DNA of 64,000 bases from contig NC_085141.1 in NCBI RefSeq assembly GCF_024139115.2, positions 172,062,994 through 172,126,993 on the forward strand, given 5' to 3'. This document shows positions 1 to 11,620 of the stretch, one piece after another; position 1 is the stretch's first letter, and every line of letters begins with the position of its first letter. The position numbers were made by a program, and so were the translations under genes. The DNA comes from Armigeres subalbatus (taxonomy: Eukaryota > Arthropoda > Insecta > Diptera > Culicidae). Under the pieces are notes generated by a model that did not search any database, had not been told where the DNA came from, and was given only the letters and a program-made list of their open reading frames with translations.

Positions 1-62
1 GCTCTAAGAACATGGACCACAATGAATTTACATCGGTGGTGACGAAATCGAAGTGATTCATG

Positions 63-169
63 CCCGAGTAGCACAATTCACGCTGATTTGATTGCTGCAA
101 CTTAAATGTGTCCAAATTTGGTTATATATGAGTTACTGTAAATTCTTTACAACATGTGTGCTGCTTGGG
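63..169. mobile_element. 107-bp MITE, CCC-GAGYAGCACA family (copy 1)
   Basis: The ends are inverted repeats (cccgagtagcaca at the left, tgtgctgcttggg at the right). A second element of exactly 107 bp with matching ends and interior lies at 17037-17143, where it splits a known repeat at a TA. Here the flanking dinucleotides are TG, so the TA target has probably mutated. It has no coding capacity; mobilisation by a Tc1/mariner-type transposase is inferred from the TA target at the other copy. Confidence 0.6.
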
Positions 170-189
170 TGTTCATGTTTTTGGTCTCA

Positions 190-715
190 CTGATGGCCAC
201 CGAAAATGATACCAGCAGAAACATTTGGAGACGCATCGTGACAGACATTAAGATCGACGAGATTTCGCCTTTGAACCAAAATGATCATCTATAAAACGCT
301 TATTAGACCGTTGTTAGTCCTCTACGAGTACAATATATGCACGATTCTCAAGGAACACCAGCGCGCTCTTTGAAAGTAAAATGCTGCATACCATTTATCG
401 TGGTGTGCAGAAGGATGACGGCCCATGAAGCAGGTGAATAGACTATGAATTGCTGTTGGGTGAAACATCTTTCGCTCAAACTACGGAAGTCGGATGACTG
501 CGGTAGGCCGGGCACTTCTAGAATGAATGCTGGACAATAACCTGGTGAAAGTGGTTCTCGATAGCGACAGGCACAAGAAGGTGAGGAACGCAACGAGCAA
601 GGTGGATCGGTCAGGTGGATGACGATTAGCGGACCATAGACTATGTGGCTATGTGGCAACCATAGAACGAGTGGAAATAAGAAAGAAGGCTTTTATACGT
701 GGCAAGGCTACTCCG
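190..715 (+). pseudogene. RTE-like LINE, C-terminal fragment (family C)
   Basis: This is the decayed 3' coding end of a non-LTR retrotransposon. Translating across frames gives matches to the region after the reverse transcriptase core: a NDTSR-type segment near 195, an IYKTLIRPLL segment near 282-315 and a segment matching NPVK.VLD.D near 540-575. The same protein end is much better preserved at 37117-37442, 55140-55600 and, on the other strand, 59495-59916. Stops and frameshifts occur throughout, so no protein is made. The 5' part and the catalytic core are absent, consistent with 5' truncation and later decay. I assign it to the RTE-like group that insect annotations often call craniofacial development protein 2-like; the clade is an inference. 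Confidence 0.7.
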
Positions 716-729
716 GTCTCCGGGATAAA

Positions 730-1747
730 TGATAATAATATACTAACACTATGCTTACCAATTATTGTTTTGCCATTCTTGTCCACTAAGTGTGCTTGTA
801 GAAAATCCTTTAAAATGATTTTTACTACACTTGATTCCTTTCTGTGTCACTAGAAATACGCACATTGACATATTTAATCTCACCATGATGTACCTTTTGT
901 TGAAATTCCAGTAGTCATGAAAGAAATTAAGAAGCCCTAGTTTTGACTACCAATTATTTGGCTAAGTATATTTTTCTTTTGATTTTGTTTCACAAAAGCT
1001 CATACAAAATATAATCTATTAATAAGTGTTGTATAAAAACAAATTTTCTACAACAGTACTTGAACTGGGCTTTGCCTTCAACCCGCCACATCCTGAGAAT
1101 GTAGAAATTTATGGTGTCCATTACCCAATTTGAATATCCACAATCCACCCTCGGAAGCTTCACACCTGTCGGACCACGGTACCACTGCTATCTGTTCTCA
1201 GATCGAAATATTTCTTTTTCGAGTACCATCCCACTAGAGATAAGATGAAACATGATCTATGTTTGTTGCTCTCTTGTTTCTTCGTCGTAAACCAGCCAGC
1301 AGCAGGCAGCAAACCAATTTGCTCTCGGGATACTGCTACTGATGCAAGCTACATCCCACGAAAACTTGAAGTGACAGAGGGAGAATTTAATATATTTCAT
1401 TTCTTATACGTTTCATAATTTAGCAAATAAAATGTTTTATTTTATTCGAAAGCTGCAGAAACAATCTGCATCTGAATAGAAGAAATAGAATTCATCTGGT
1501 GCAACTGTTGCTGTTGATGTGACGTTCTAACCATGTAGCTGGTTGTGTATTCTTGAAGAAACCAGGGACGTTAACACAGAGATTGTGAGGGTGCACCATC
1601 CCCTTCAAAAACTATGCAATAGTATATGAACCTCGCCTGGGTAGCACTAATATGAAGTATTTTCTAGCTGCAACATATGTACATATGTTATTACATAGTG
1701 CGTTATTGTTGAACATGGTGCGTTATAGAAAGCAAAGTGATTACGCA
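730..1747. other. No recognisable feature
   Basis: About 1 kb of AT-rich sequence without a supported gene. The only hint is a GGGTAGCAC motif near 1640 followed by CTGCAAC near 1670, which could be half of the 107-bp MITE family, but the second end is not visible. Confidence 0.6.
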
Positions 1748-2088
1748 ATGACTAGAAGCCTCAGCTGATTTTTTTTCGTCCTCAAAATTACTAAAGCTTT
1801 AGCATCTGGGAAGTATGCCAACTAGAAACAATTATTGGATAAGTTAAGCAAAAGTGATGAAGAAATGACGGGACAGATTTTGCTGAGAATGTCGACAATA
1901 CTAACGTCACTCGAGACAATCATATTTTTAAGTTTATCAGCAATATCTTTCATTTCATTCAAATTAGTTCCCAACGAAGAATAAAAATGTTCTGTTGGTT
2001 GAGATTTAGAATGTTTTTGAACCTCCGCGTGAGTCTTTGAGCCTTTCCGCGATTCGTTGATAAAATATAATTTCTCTTTTTATGGAAA
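1748..2088 (-). pseudogene. Juan-like LINE, internal RT fragment
   Basis: This stretch is a diverged copy of the reverse transcriptase region of the Juan-like element at 7337-11893. The blocks 1748-1890 and 1930-2088 match 8690-8830 and 8870-9085 in the same order and strand, for example ttagttcccaacgaag at 1964 and 8920. Small indels between the copies disrupt the frame. There is neither a 5' end nor a 3' tail, so it is an orphan internal piece. It adjoins a gag-like fragment of opposite orientation at 2089. Confidence 0.75.
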
Positions 2089-2585
2089 TTATTCATTTTG
2101 GGAAGATGTTGGAGACGGATTACGGCCAAATTGAGGCTATTTATAGAATATCGCAAGTGAAAGTCGTGTTCATCAAGTTTAAAACGGAGGAAACAATGCT
2201 GCATGCATTGACCTCCACCTCTGAGGATCTAATTTTCCATTATGCAAATAGGAAAGACGTCGCTGTATGCATGTCTCATGCGGGAGACTACATTCAATAT
2301 GTGCACATGCTGGTTACATGAGGTTACTGACCATGAACTAGCTGTAGTACTGGAGAAGTATGGCCAAGTGAAAAATGTTGTTCACGTAAAATTTCCCGTT
2401 GAACTCTGACTCGACGCGAACACTGGTATACGTGGCGTGTAAATGAATGTTAGGAAGGAAATCCCTTCATCGCTACATTTCATGAATCGAAAGGGGAATA
2501 TATTTTATAAAGGAAACAAGAATAAATGTTTCCTCTGCAAAATGGATGGACACCGTATGAAAATGACATTTTCGACATTGCTCAC
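2089..2585 (+). pseudogene. Gag-like ORF1 fragment of a LINE
   Basis: Reading forward from the ATG at 2082, about 79 codons are open and then the frame breaks repeatedly. Pieces in the next frames continue the same kind of protein: a charged segment near 2330-2390 (ELAVVLEKYGQVKN) and a segment ending in a partial zinc knuckle (CFLCKMDGHRMK, about 2530-2565) that lacks its final cysteine. This layout, a conserved domain followed by a CCHC knuckle, is typical of ORF1 nucleic-acid-binding proteins of insect LINEs. I cannot name the family. At least one stop (about 2319) and several frameshifts rule out function. Confidence 0.45.
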
Positions 2586-2667
2586 AAGTTTCATTACCCC
2601 AAAATATGAGCCCATGCAAAATTTGAGCTTAATCGGACATGATTTAGGGTTGCCTAAAATTCATTAA

Positions 2668-3530
2668 AGTTTTGAAATTTTTATGATTATATTTAGTATT
2701 ACATGAAAACTGCCTTATTACACGCCGAAGATTATTTTTCAGAATAAAGTGATGAATGGACGAAACTTCCACAACACTCGAATGAAATGAACGGAACATT
2801 GAATTGAAGACATATTGAAAATTTATACAACTCCCAAAGGGATCCTAAAATTATTTTTCTGGTTTTAGGTAGTTTATTTAGCTAAATCTACTGGAAAGTC
2901 ATAGAATAAACACTCTGAACATCCTAGCATCAATGACCAAGTGGAAAATAATAGTCCAAAGAAGCTAAAAACAACTATTGCTTCTATGATGTGAAGTAAA
3001 ATTGATGCATTCAGACGATAGTTCTATAAAAAAGTCTGAAAAACCACAAATCTCGTTTGATGCACTTCTAAATCTTCATGGATTTGGCTGAAAATTGCGC
3101 CCAGGAGAATCCATTTAAGATATTCATTGAAATAGAGGGGTGGCACTTTCAATCTGGAATACTTTTGAAAATGGTGAACAGGTCTAGTGTGCATAAATTA
3201 GCCCACCAACGACGGGAGAAGTTTTTGTTTACGTTTCGAAAGTATATTTGTTTTGTTTTCCAAAGTATATTATGGAATGTTTAAAAATTACCTAAATCTG
3301 AAAGGGGGAGGGGTCCCAGAAATGTCAACTATCAAACGAAAAAAAAAGTTTTTTTTATGTAACACAAAAATTTGCCATTTCATCCACCCTCCCCTTTATC
3401 TTACACTTTTTGTATGAATCCTTTAAAAATGTATAGGATCGTCAAACTTCTCGCAAACCCCTCCCATTTAAACGTTGCGTAATTTTTGGATGATTATTTT
3501 GTTCAAACGAAATAATCATTTGGATGAAAT
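2668..3530. other. Unannotated AT-rich stretch with a possible MITE remnant
   Basis: No gene is supported. Between about 3297 and 3490 there are G-rich and C-rich blocks (gggggagggg; acccctccc) ending in gttgcgtaattttt. This resembles the end of the MITE seen intact at 13988-14152, so a damaged member is possible. Confidence 0.4.
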
Positions 3531-3668
3531 AGTAGTGCTGTCCAATGAGCAGCTCGAAGTAGCTGGAAGTTGTTCCCGTCCTGCTCGTTCTTTTTTGTCA
3601 ACAAATGGACGTGAGAGGGATGGGAACAACTTCGAGCTACTTCGAGCTGCTCATTGAACAGCATTAGT
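3531..3668. repeat. Hairpin element with 50-bp inverted arms
   Basis: The arms 3531-3580 and 3619-3668 are inverted copies with only four visible mismatches around a 38-bp loop. Each arm contains a repeated CTTCGAGCTACTTCGAGCTGC-like core. The structure fits a small foldback MITE. I could not identify a clear target-site duplication. Confidence 0.75.
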
Positions 3669-3943
3669 GATTTCGGACTATTTTTAGGTGTAAAACAGTA
3701 CCTAGTATAATTTCATTATCTCGCTTCAGCGCTTTGTTCGCCAAATCCTTTCTAACACCGAAAAAATTATCTTAAAAAGGAGAACTGGTTCGGCATCAGA
3801 ATTTGAAAGTTCATATGCGTACACTTGCCCCCCACGTTTCTGCGTACTTATACCCCACATCCCCAAAATTTATTCAGTTACTGGTTTTAAGCTCGTAGAA
3901 AACCAACCGAATTGGTATCTGTACCGTAAAGTATTCTTTACAA
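3669..3943. other. No recognisable feature
   Basis: Short unassigned spacer between two hairpin elements; nothing is supported here. Confidence 0.6.
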
Positions 3944-4094
3944 TCACCCTTATTCTTGTTTACGTACGAACGCGCTTTCGAACGAAAACTAATGCGCATT
4001 CTCGTTTACGCAAGCAAAATTAAATGGAGAAACGATTCGAACGAACTGCATTCGTTCGAAAGTTTCGTTCGTCCGTAAACAAGAATAGGGGTGA
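3944..4094. mobile_element. Palindromic MITE, TIR tcaccc.tattcttgtttacg
   Basis: The outer ~30 bp form an inverted repeat (ttattcttgtttacg on the left and cgtaaacaagaatagg on the right), and the interior is itself rich in cgaacgaa/ttcgttcg pairs, so the whole 151 bp can fold on itself. No ORF is present. Target duplication is not clear. Confidence 0.65.
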
Positions 4095-4114
4095 ATAAGT
4101 TATCGAAATTGGCG

Positions 4115-4670
4115 TAACTAGGGTAAAATGCACAATAATGAACCCCCTAGTAGCGAAATTTTGCTCTTCCTGGCATAAGGAGTGGAAATTTTCAAAATAT
4201 TAATTCTGCGTGATATCTAATATCAAGCTCTGCATTCCCTCTTCACGATACATACATGAAACACACAAATACTCAACGTTATTCGTTGAAATTAACATTT
4301 TAAAGTCTGACTGAATTCGCCCTATAGTAGACCCCCTGGGGGTCCATAATAGGAAATTGCTTCCCTATAGTCGTCACTTCATTTGATTTTTATGTTCCGT
4401 TTCGAGACGTTCTTCTTCCCTATTATGGACCCCCCAAAATATTCCTATTATGGACACTCTCGTGTTTATTTTTTATAGAATTGTAAAAAGTCATTTAATT
4501 TAACTTTCCATAGCATTTCCAATGCATGTAATCAAATCAAAGGACTGTAAGGTAGGTTCTCCCGATGGAATTTCATAGCAAAATGTTCGAATTGTGCTAT
4601 AATAATGCAAAACTGGCTGGAGGGTCCACTATTGGTTGGGGGTCCACTATTGGGCACTTTACCCTAGTAA
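4115..4670. mobile_element. MITE with TIR TAACTAGGGTAAA
   Basis: The left end (taactagggtaaaatgcaca) and the right end (gggcactttaccctagtaa) are inverted repeats that continue inward for about 35 bp into a GGACCCCC block. The element also contains internal copies of the gggtccataatagg motif near 4338, 4420 and 4440. It is about 556 bp long and non-coding. The superfamily is uncertain because the TSD is ambiguous. Confidence 0.7.
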
Positions 4671-4779
4671 AAAAAGGCGTCTAAGTGTAGTAGCGGTCGC
4701 CTTTTCCCGCATGCTCAAAGGACAATAAGTGACGGATCGCCGTCATGTTTTCATCGATAGGCAGTGGATACTATATATA

Positions 4780-6484
4780 CAGTCACTCTCAAAATTGAGC
4801 GTACAGCATGGATTAGATGAATATATTCGAAAATTCCAAAGGAAATTTCATTGTTGGCTCAGTTGTTTTTAAATAATTTATTTCAATATTTATCCCTTCC
4901 TTCAATGTATGCGTACATAAAATGGTTGAAATTTTTTCTCTAAAGTTCATTTATTTGAAAATAATCTCAAGATAGGCCTATTAGATGTGACAAAATTGAG
5001 CGTACAGCTAATGTTTTTCTATAAAATTTCTTATTATAAACACGATTAATGTATTTTAATATTGTTTTTTCATGATTATATTTATAATAATAAACATCCG
5101 CTACTTAAACATTCAATGTTTTGAAATTAAACCATGTTTTAATCAAAATAACGAACAAGTAAGAACAAGTTGCTACAATGAACAAGAACAATGCTATTTT
5201 ACAATTCAATGCTGCTGGGCAAAATAGATGCTTTAAGATGTGGATTTCACCGGCATCGTGTCTTATATATGATAGATAATCGAAATCGAGCGAGACACAC
5301 GATAAATTGGGGAAAATTCAGTCGGTAAATGATGAAAACAGATGTAAACATACAGAGAAAACGACAAATGTTGGGAACGGCATATTTCAAATTAAGTATA
5401 ACTTTATTTTAAAGTCGATGTATAGGTAGCTTATAAGCTCAGGACACTCATTAATAATAATGTTAATAAAAGAGCAGCACACGGATACATTATAAGATGT
5501 CATTTTAAATTTGAAGACTCAGTCACTGTAGAAACAAATTTGGTTGAATCATTTAAATTCACCAAGATATCATTAAATAAGCTGCCGAACTTTAAAAAAA
5601 AATCATTTTTACTCGCCTCATGGAAATCATCCAATTGTATCCCTTATGGTAACAGACCGTGGAATTCAATCCAAATTTAATTATGAAATTACGATTTTAA
5701 GCTATCTTTTCAATATTCAATCAGAAGTGCTCTACGGGGTTGAAAAGCGGTTTTTATGTTCGGTACCTTAACATGCACCTTGTAATTTTAGAATTTGACT
5801 GTGAATGATTGGATTCAATAATATTACTCTTAATGATAGACCTGAGACAATAATCGAGCTTTAAAAAAAAATTATGTTAAAGACATACTAAATTTGAATT
5901 ATGTCGTTCCTAACATTTGTCGTTTTCTCTGTATGTTTACATCTGTTTTCATCATTTACCGACTGAATTTTCCCAAATTTATCGTATGTCTCGCTCGATT
6001 TCGATTATCTATCATATATAAGACACGATGCCGGTGAAATCCACATCTTAAAGCATCTATTTTGCCCAGCAGCATTGAATTGTAAAATAGCATTGTTTAT
6101 ACATCTTACTTGTTCGCCATTTTGATTAAATCATGGTTTAATTTCAAAACATTGAATGTTTAAGTAGCGGATGTTTATTATTATAAATATAATCATGAAA
6201 AAACAATATTAAAATACATTAATCGTGTTTATAATAAGAAATTTTATAGAAAAACATTAGCTGTACGCTCAATTTTGTCACATCTAATAGGCGTATTTTG
6301 AGATTATTTTCAAATAAATGAACTTTAGAGAAAAAATTTGAACAATTTTATGTACACATACATTAAAGGAAGGGATGAATATTGAAATGCATTAAAAACA
6401 ACCGAGCTAACCATTCAATTTCCTTTGAAATTTTCGAATATAATCAACTAATCCATACTGTACGCTTAATTTTGAGAGTGACTG
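4780..6484. mobile_element. 1.7-kb foldback Tc1/mariner-type element with IR/DR ends
   Basis: The element starts cagtcactctc and ends gagagtgactg, each end next to a TA. The arms 4780-5396 and 5888-6484 are inverted copies of each other over about 600 bp, leaving a 491-bp unique centre with no ORF. An 18-bp motif, caaaattgagcgtacagc, occurs at 4790-4807 and again at 4991-5008 on the left, and inverted at 6260-6277 and about 6458-6475 (one mismatch) on the right. Two direct repeats roughly 200 bp apart within each inverted repeat is the IR/DR arrangement known for Tc1-like elements such as Sleeping Beauty, where they are transposase-binding sites. The inner arm sequence is nearly identical between halves while the outer ~200 bp is visibly more diverged. 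Transposase must act in trans. Confidence 0.8.
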
Positions 6485-6491
6485 TATATCT

Positions 6492-6690
6492 AAAAGATAT
6501 TTTAGTTACTAGATAAAGATTGTCGCTTCGGTTCCCTTTGTTCTGCTGTCCGAAACATGTGTGGTACATACCTGTCAAATCGTATGGATTTTCCTTCTTT
6601 GACATTTAGCTCCCCTATCCTCGCCAGCAAAAGATGTTTCGGACAGCGACGACAGCGACAATCTTTATCTAGTAACTAAAATATCTTTTG
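6492..6690. mobile_element. hAT-type foldback MITE with 8-bp TSD
   Basis: The termini aaaagatattttagttacta and its inverse form arms of about 45 bp (into GATTGTCGCT). Perfect 8-bp duplications gtatatct flank it at 6484-6491 and 6691-6698. An 8-bp duplication is the hallmark of hAT (and P) transposons. It sits exactly at the right TA junction of the foldback element 4780-6484, so it inserted after that element. Confidence 0.8.
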
Positions 6691-6698
6691 TATATCTA

Positions 6699-7322
6699 TC
6701 TAAAAAATCATAAGGGTTGTGTACAAGACACGACCGCCCGACGTAAACTACGTAAAACCGTTTGGTGAAATGAAGAACCTAGCAAGACCCATAATTCATG
6801 AATATTACAAAATTGTTCTTTTGATTACTTTTGAGACAACACTGGTGTCGAGAAATATTCAAAACATAAAATTTGTTGGATACGACAATTAAAAATTTAC
6901 ATTTTGGAAGTAGCTGTCATTCATGTAACTAAGTCAAAATTTTTTAATTCTCGAGTTTTATATAATATGAGAAGTTTAGTTTTGTTTGTTTAATTTGTTA
7001 GGGTTTTCACTTGGAAAAATCAATTTCATTGTTGTTTTTTATTATTTTTCGAAAAATCTTCTAAATGAGCTTAACTTAATTAGGGTATTTCTATTGCAAA
7101 TAATAATTTGCACTTTGAATAAAATTAGTTTCGGTTAATATTCTTTTGTATAAAATTTTGGTTCTAAAAAGAACCGATTAACCTTCGATAATGTGCAATT
7201 CCAATCCCTAACAGCAAAAATGAAAATTTTAGTTGACTGCTACTGATATCATCCTTGCATTTAAATTTCCTAACTAACCGAAGTTCTGCGTAACTAACCG
7301 AAGTTTGTCTCCAATTGACCAA
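6699..7322. other. No recognisable feature
   Basis: AT-rich spacer before the 3' end of the Juan-like LINE. I see no supported gene, repeat pair or RNA. Confidence 0.6.
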
Positions 7323-7567
7323 TTTTATATTGTTTTTTTTTTTTGTTTAACTAATTTTATTTGCTAATTATCTAATACATGCATTCATCTCTTAGACTAG
7401 GTGTTCCGTGTTTTCTTAACACTATCATCCTTATTTGCTATGTTACGCTTTTAGTTATTATTAATACATTTCAATTGCCTCTGGCAGTTAGAATTTTCCT
7501 CTGGTTGAATTGAACCATGTAGGAATTACAATGTTTTCAACTTAAACTAATCTTAGCCTATTTTATA

Positions 7568-10224
7568 CTAAGGGTACAAGGAATTAATCGTTGCAATAGA
7601 AGATTGCAACGATTTTTGTCTAAAATTTGAAATTATTTTGTTGGACATTTGTTGCAATGTCTCAATATTAGAAATTCTATGATGTTCATTGGTACTATAG
7701 CACGGAGGCAACTCCAGAATCATTTTCAGAATTTTATTTTGAATCCTCTGAAGTGCCTTCTTTCTGGTATTGCAGCAACTAGTCCATATTGGCACAGCAT
7801 ACAACATGGCAGGTCTAAAAATTTGTTTGTAAATCAAAAGTTTGTTCTTAAGACAAAGTTTTGATTTTCTGTTTATAAGTGGATATAGACACTTAATATA
7901 TTTGTTACATTTGGCTTGAAGGCCTTCAATGTGATTTTTAAAGTTAATTTTGATCTAGCAGAAGTCCTAAATATTTAGCTTCGCTAGACCAATTAATTGG
8001 AACCCCATTCATAGTGACAATATGTCTGCTAGAAGGTTTCAAATAAGAAGCTCTCGGCTTATGTGGGAAAATTATAAGCTGAGTTTTGGAAGCATTCGGG
8101 GAAATTTTCCATTTTCGCTAGTAAGTGGAGAAAATATCCAAACTTTTTTGCAATCTACTACAAATGACACGAAGGCTTCGCCCTTTGGCTGAGAGACCTG
8201 TGTCATCTGCAAACAAAGATTTTTGACACCCTGGTGGTAAATCAGGTAAGTCAGAAGTAAAAATGTTATACAATATGGGCCCCAGTATGCTGCCTTGGGG
8301 GACACCAGCCCTTACAGGTAATCTATCAGATTTTGAATTCTGATAGTTTACCTGCAGTGAGCGATCTGATAAATAATTTTGGATCAGTTTAATAATGTAC
8401 AGAGGAAAATTAAAATTCATCAATTTTACAATCAAACCTTCATGCCAAACACTGTCAAATGCTTTCTCTATATCAAGAAGAGCAACTCCAGTCGAATATC
8501 CTTCAGATTTATTGAGCCGAATTAAATTCGTAACTCTTAATATCTGATGGGTGGTTGAATGCCCATGGCGAAAACCAAATTGCTCATCAGCAAAAATAGA
8601 ATTGTCATTAATATGGACCATCATTCTATTTAAAATAATCTTTTCAAACAGTTTGCTTATTGAAGAAAGCAAACTGATTGGGCGATAACTAGAAGCCTCA
8701 GCTGGATTTTTGTCCGGCTTCAAAATTGGAACAACTTTGGCGTTTTTCCATTTAACTGGAAAGTATGTCAATTGAAAACATTTGTTAAATAAATTAACCA
8801 AAAAGGATAAAGAGCTCTCAGGAAGTTTTTTGATAAGTATGTAGAAAATACCATCATCACCCGGGGCTTTCATATTTTTAAATTTTCTAGTAATAGATCT
8901 CACTTCATCCAAATTAGTTCCCAACGAAGGGTCAAAAACATTCTCTTGGTTGAGAATGTCTTCGAAGCTCCGTGTAACCTGATCCTCAATTGGACTAGAG
9001 AGACCTAGACTAAAATTATGGGCACTCTCGAACTGCTGAGCAAGTTTTTTAGCCTTTTCGCCATTTGTTAATAAAATTTTATTTCCCTCTTTAAGCGCTG
9101 GAATTGGCTTTTGAGGTTTTTTAAGAATTTTTGTTAATTTCCAAAAGGGTTTCGAACTGGGATCCAACTTCGAGACATTATTCTCAAAGTTGGTATTTCT
9201 CAGAATAGCGAAACGTTTTTTAATTTCATTTTTTCAAATCTCGCCAAATAACTTTCAACGCGGGATCGCGAGTTCTTTGGTATTGCCTTCTTCTCACATT
9301 TTTAAGACGGATCAGTAGCTGAAGATCGTCGTCAATAATAATGGAGTTGAATTTAACTTCACATTTCGGAATTGCAATGCCTCTGGCTTCGACAATTAAA
9401 TTTGTCAAAGATACGAGAGCATTATCAATATCACTTTTGGTATCGAGAGGAATATCAACATCAAAATTCCTATCGATATACGTTTTATATAAATCCCAAT
9501 CAGCTCTATGATAATTATAAGTAGAGCTGATTGGATTATAAATGGCTTCTTGTGAGATTTCAAATGTCACAGGAAGGTGATCAGAGTCAAAGTCAGCATG
9601 AGTTACCAATTGGCCACACAGCTGACTTGAATCCGTTAAAACTAAATCAATTGTAGAAGGATTTAGACTGGAAGAAAAACAAGTTGGTCTATTGGGATAT
9701 TGAATAGTATAATATCCCGCAGAACAATCTTCAAATAAAATTTTACCATTGGAATTGCTTTGAGCATTATTCCATGAACGGTGTTTGGCATTGAAGTCAC
9801 CAATTACGAAGAATTTTGATTTGTTGCGAGTCAGAATTTGAAGATCAGCTTTCAACAAATTCTTTTGCTGCCCATTGCATTGAAAAGGCAAGTAGGCTGC
9901 AATGAAGAAAAATTGTCCAAAATTTGTTTCAACAGAAACTCCCAAGGTTTCAAAAACTTTGGTTTCAAACGAAGAAAATAATTTATGTTTGATACGTCTA
10001 TTAATGACAATGGCGACCCCACCACAGGCGCTGTCAAGACGATCATTTCTGTAGATAAAATAGTTTGGATCTCTTTTAATGGAGAGTCCTGGTTTCAAAT
10101 ACGTTTCAGTTATAATGGCAATATGCACATTATGAACTGAAAGGAAGTTGAATAATTCATCTTCCTTACCCTTTAAAGAGCGGGCATTCCAATTTAGAAC
10201 TTTCACACAATTATTTGGATCCAT
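7568..10224 (-). pseudogene. Juan-like ORF2 (endonuclease-reverse transcriptase), frameshifted
   Basis: ORF2 normally nicks genomic DNA and reverse-transcribes the element RNA there. The first segment (10224-9226) is an APE-type endonuclease with NWNARSL, ITETYL, GDFNAKH and SDHLPV. A frameshift near 9230 separates it from the reverse transcriptase segment (about 9167-8118), which holds SYRPISLL, GFRHGHSTT, LLDIEKAFDSVW with a catalytic aspartate, AGVPQGSILGP and the FADD active-site box. Another break at about 8118 and one near 7840 precede the C-terminal piece ending ATINSLYP at 7568. I chose the ATG at 10224 because it overlaps the ORF1 stop. An upstream in-frame ATG at 10245 exists. All catalytic boxes are recognisable, but three or more breaks preclude a full product. 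Confidence 0.85.
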
Positions 10225-11620
10225 TGAAACGGAGTCCGATAACAATTTTTGTGTACTTTATACCAACCTGAACAGCTTCAGGAATGGTATTTGTTTTGAA
10301 CATTGCATCAATCATGTGATGCAATTGTTCAGTTAAAAAATCAAAGTGGAAGCAGTCATGCTACCTGAATCGGCAACATGACCGTTATTTTCCGTTGGGA
10401 CATGGGTATAAACCTCATTTTGTGAAGAGAAATTTGGTCTACCAGCAGCGATGTTTGCATACGTAGGTACATTGGAAAATTGGAATTTACTGAAGTGCTT
10501 GCTACCCGTTGACGAGCGGCAAAATTTGTTTGTAAATTGTGGTGGGTATGAATTGCTCGACTGGTAACCGGTTTCGAAATTTGAGCGTTGGAAAAATTTC
10601 TACCCGGCGAATCTGGGATCCGATTGGAATTTCCGTCATCAATTTTGCACGGGAATTCAAAACTTTTTTGCGTGAAGGGCATTCCCAGAAATTGGATTTA
10701 TGATTGCCCCCACAGTTTGCGCACTTAAATTTATTGGAATCTTCTCTCACAGGACATGCGTCCTTGGCGTGAGAGGTTCCACCACAAATCATGCATTTAG
10801 CATCCATGTGACAATGTTTGGTTCCATGACCCCACTTTTGGCACTTACGGCACTGGGTGGGGTTTTGGAAATTTCCCCCAGGCCTGCGGAAATGTTCCCA
10901 TGTAACACGGATATGAGACATAATACAGGCCTTTTCCAAACTTTTCATATTATTTAGTTCACTTTTGTTAAAATGAACTAAATAAAATTCTTGAGAAATG
11001 CCCCTCTGGGAAGTAACAGAATAGGATTTCTTTTTCATCTTAATTACTTGGACTGGTGAAAATCCAAGTAATTGAGAAATTTCAATTTTAATCTCATCCA
11101 GTGATTTGTCATCACTGGGGAGACCTTTCAAGACGACTTTGAACAATCGCTCAGTTTTGTCGTCGTATGTGAAGAATTTATGGCGCTTCTCAGTTAAATA
11201 CTGAAGAAGACGTTTGCGATCGTCAAAGGATCCCGGCAAAACGCGGCAGTCACCCTTCCTAGCAATCTGAAATGAAACTTTGATCCCCTGAAGGTTACTC
11301 AAGATTTCATTCCGAAAGCCAGAAAACTCGGCAACAGATACCACAATTGGCGGAATCCTTTGTTTCTTCGCATGAATCGAATCACCTGGGCTAAAGGTAG
11401 ATTCGATTTGCTTAATTTCATCATTAATCAAATCGAACTGATTGCTCAGTTCGATAGGAGAAGAAACAATGTCAACATTAGAATTAGAAGGAATATCTGA
11501 AGTCTCCAGCTTCCTTCTGTTTTTTCCGCGCTTGGGCAGGACGGTCTTAAAACCTTGTTTCTTTGGAGGAAGTGGAGAATTCAGAGACTCCCCCTTCCTC
11601 TTGTTTTTGTTAATACTCAT
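10211..11620 (-). pseudogene. Juan-like ORF1 (Gag-like RNA-binding protein), frameshifted
   Basis: ORF1 proteins of Jockey-clade LINEs coat the element RNA and form the ribonucleoprotein. From the ATG at 11620 about 372 codons are open: a basic N-terminus (KRKGE, KKQG), a central domain, and three zinc knuckles near residues 260-320 (CRKCQKWGHGTKHC, CMICGGTSHAKDAC, CANCGGNHKSNFWEC). The frame is lost near 10640, continues in another frame to about 10356 and shifts again near 10340. The final tail (HHMIDAMFKTN...) ends at the stop at 10211-10213, which is back in the starting frame, so the indels compensate over a 470-codon span. The stop region overlaps the ORF2 start by 14 nt, as usual for this group. 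The protein cannot be made intact. Confidence 0.85.

Noticed and set aside
4780..6484. Assembly artefact (inverted duplication)
   Set aside because: The TA-flanked CAGT ends, diverged outer arms and differing arm lengths argue for a true element rather than a mis-assembled mirror copy.
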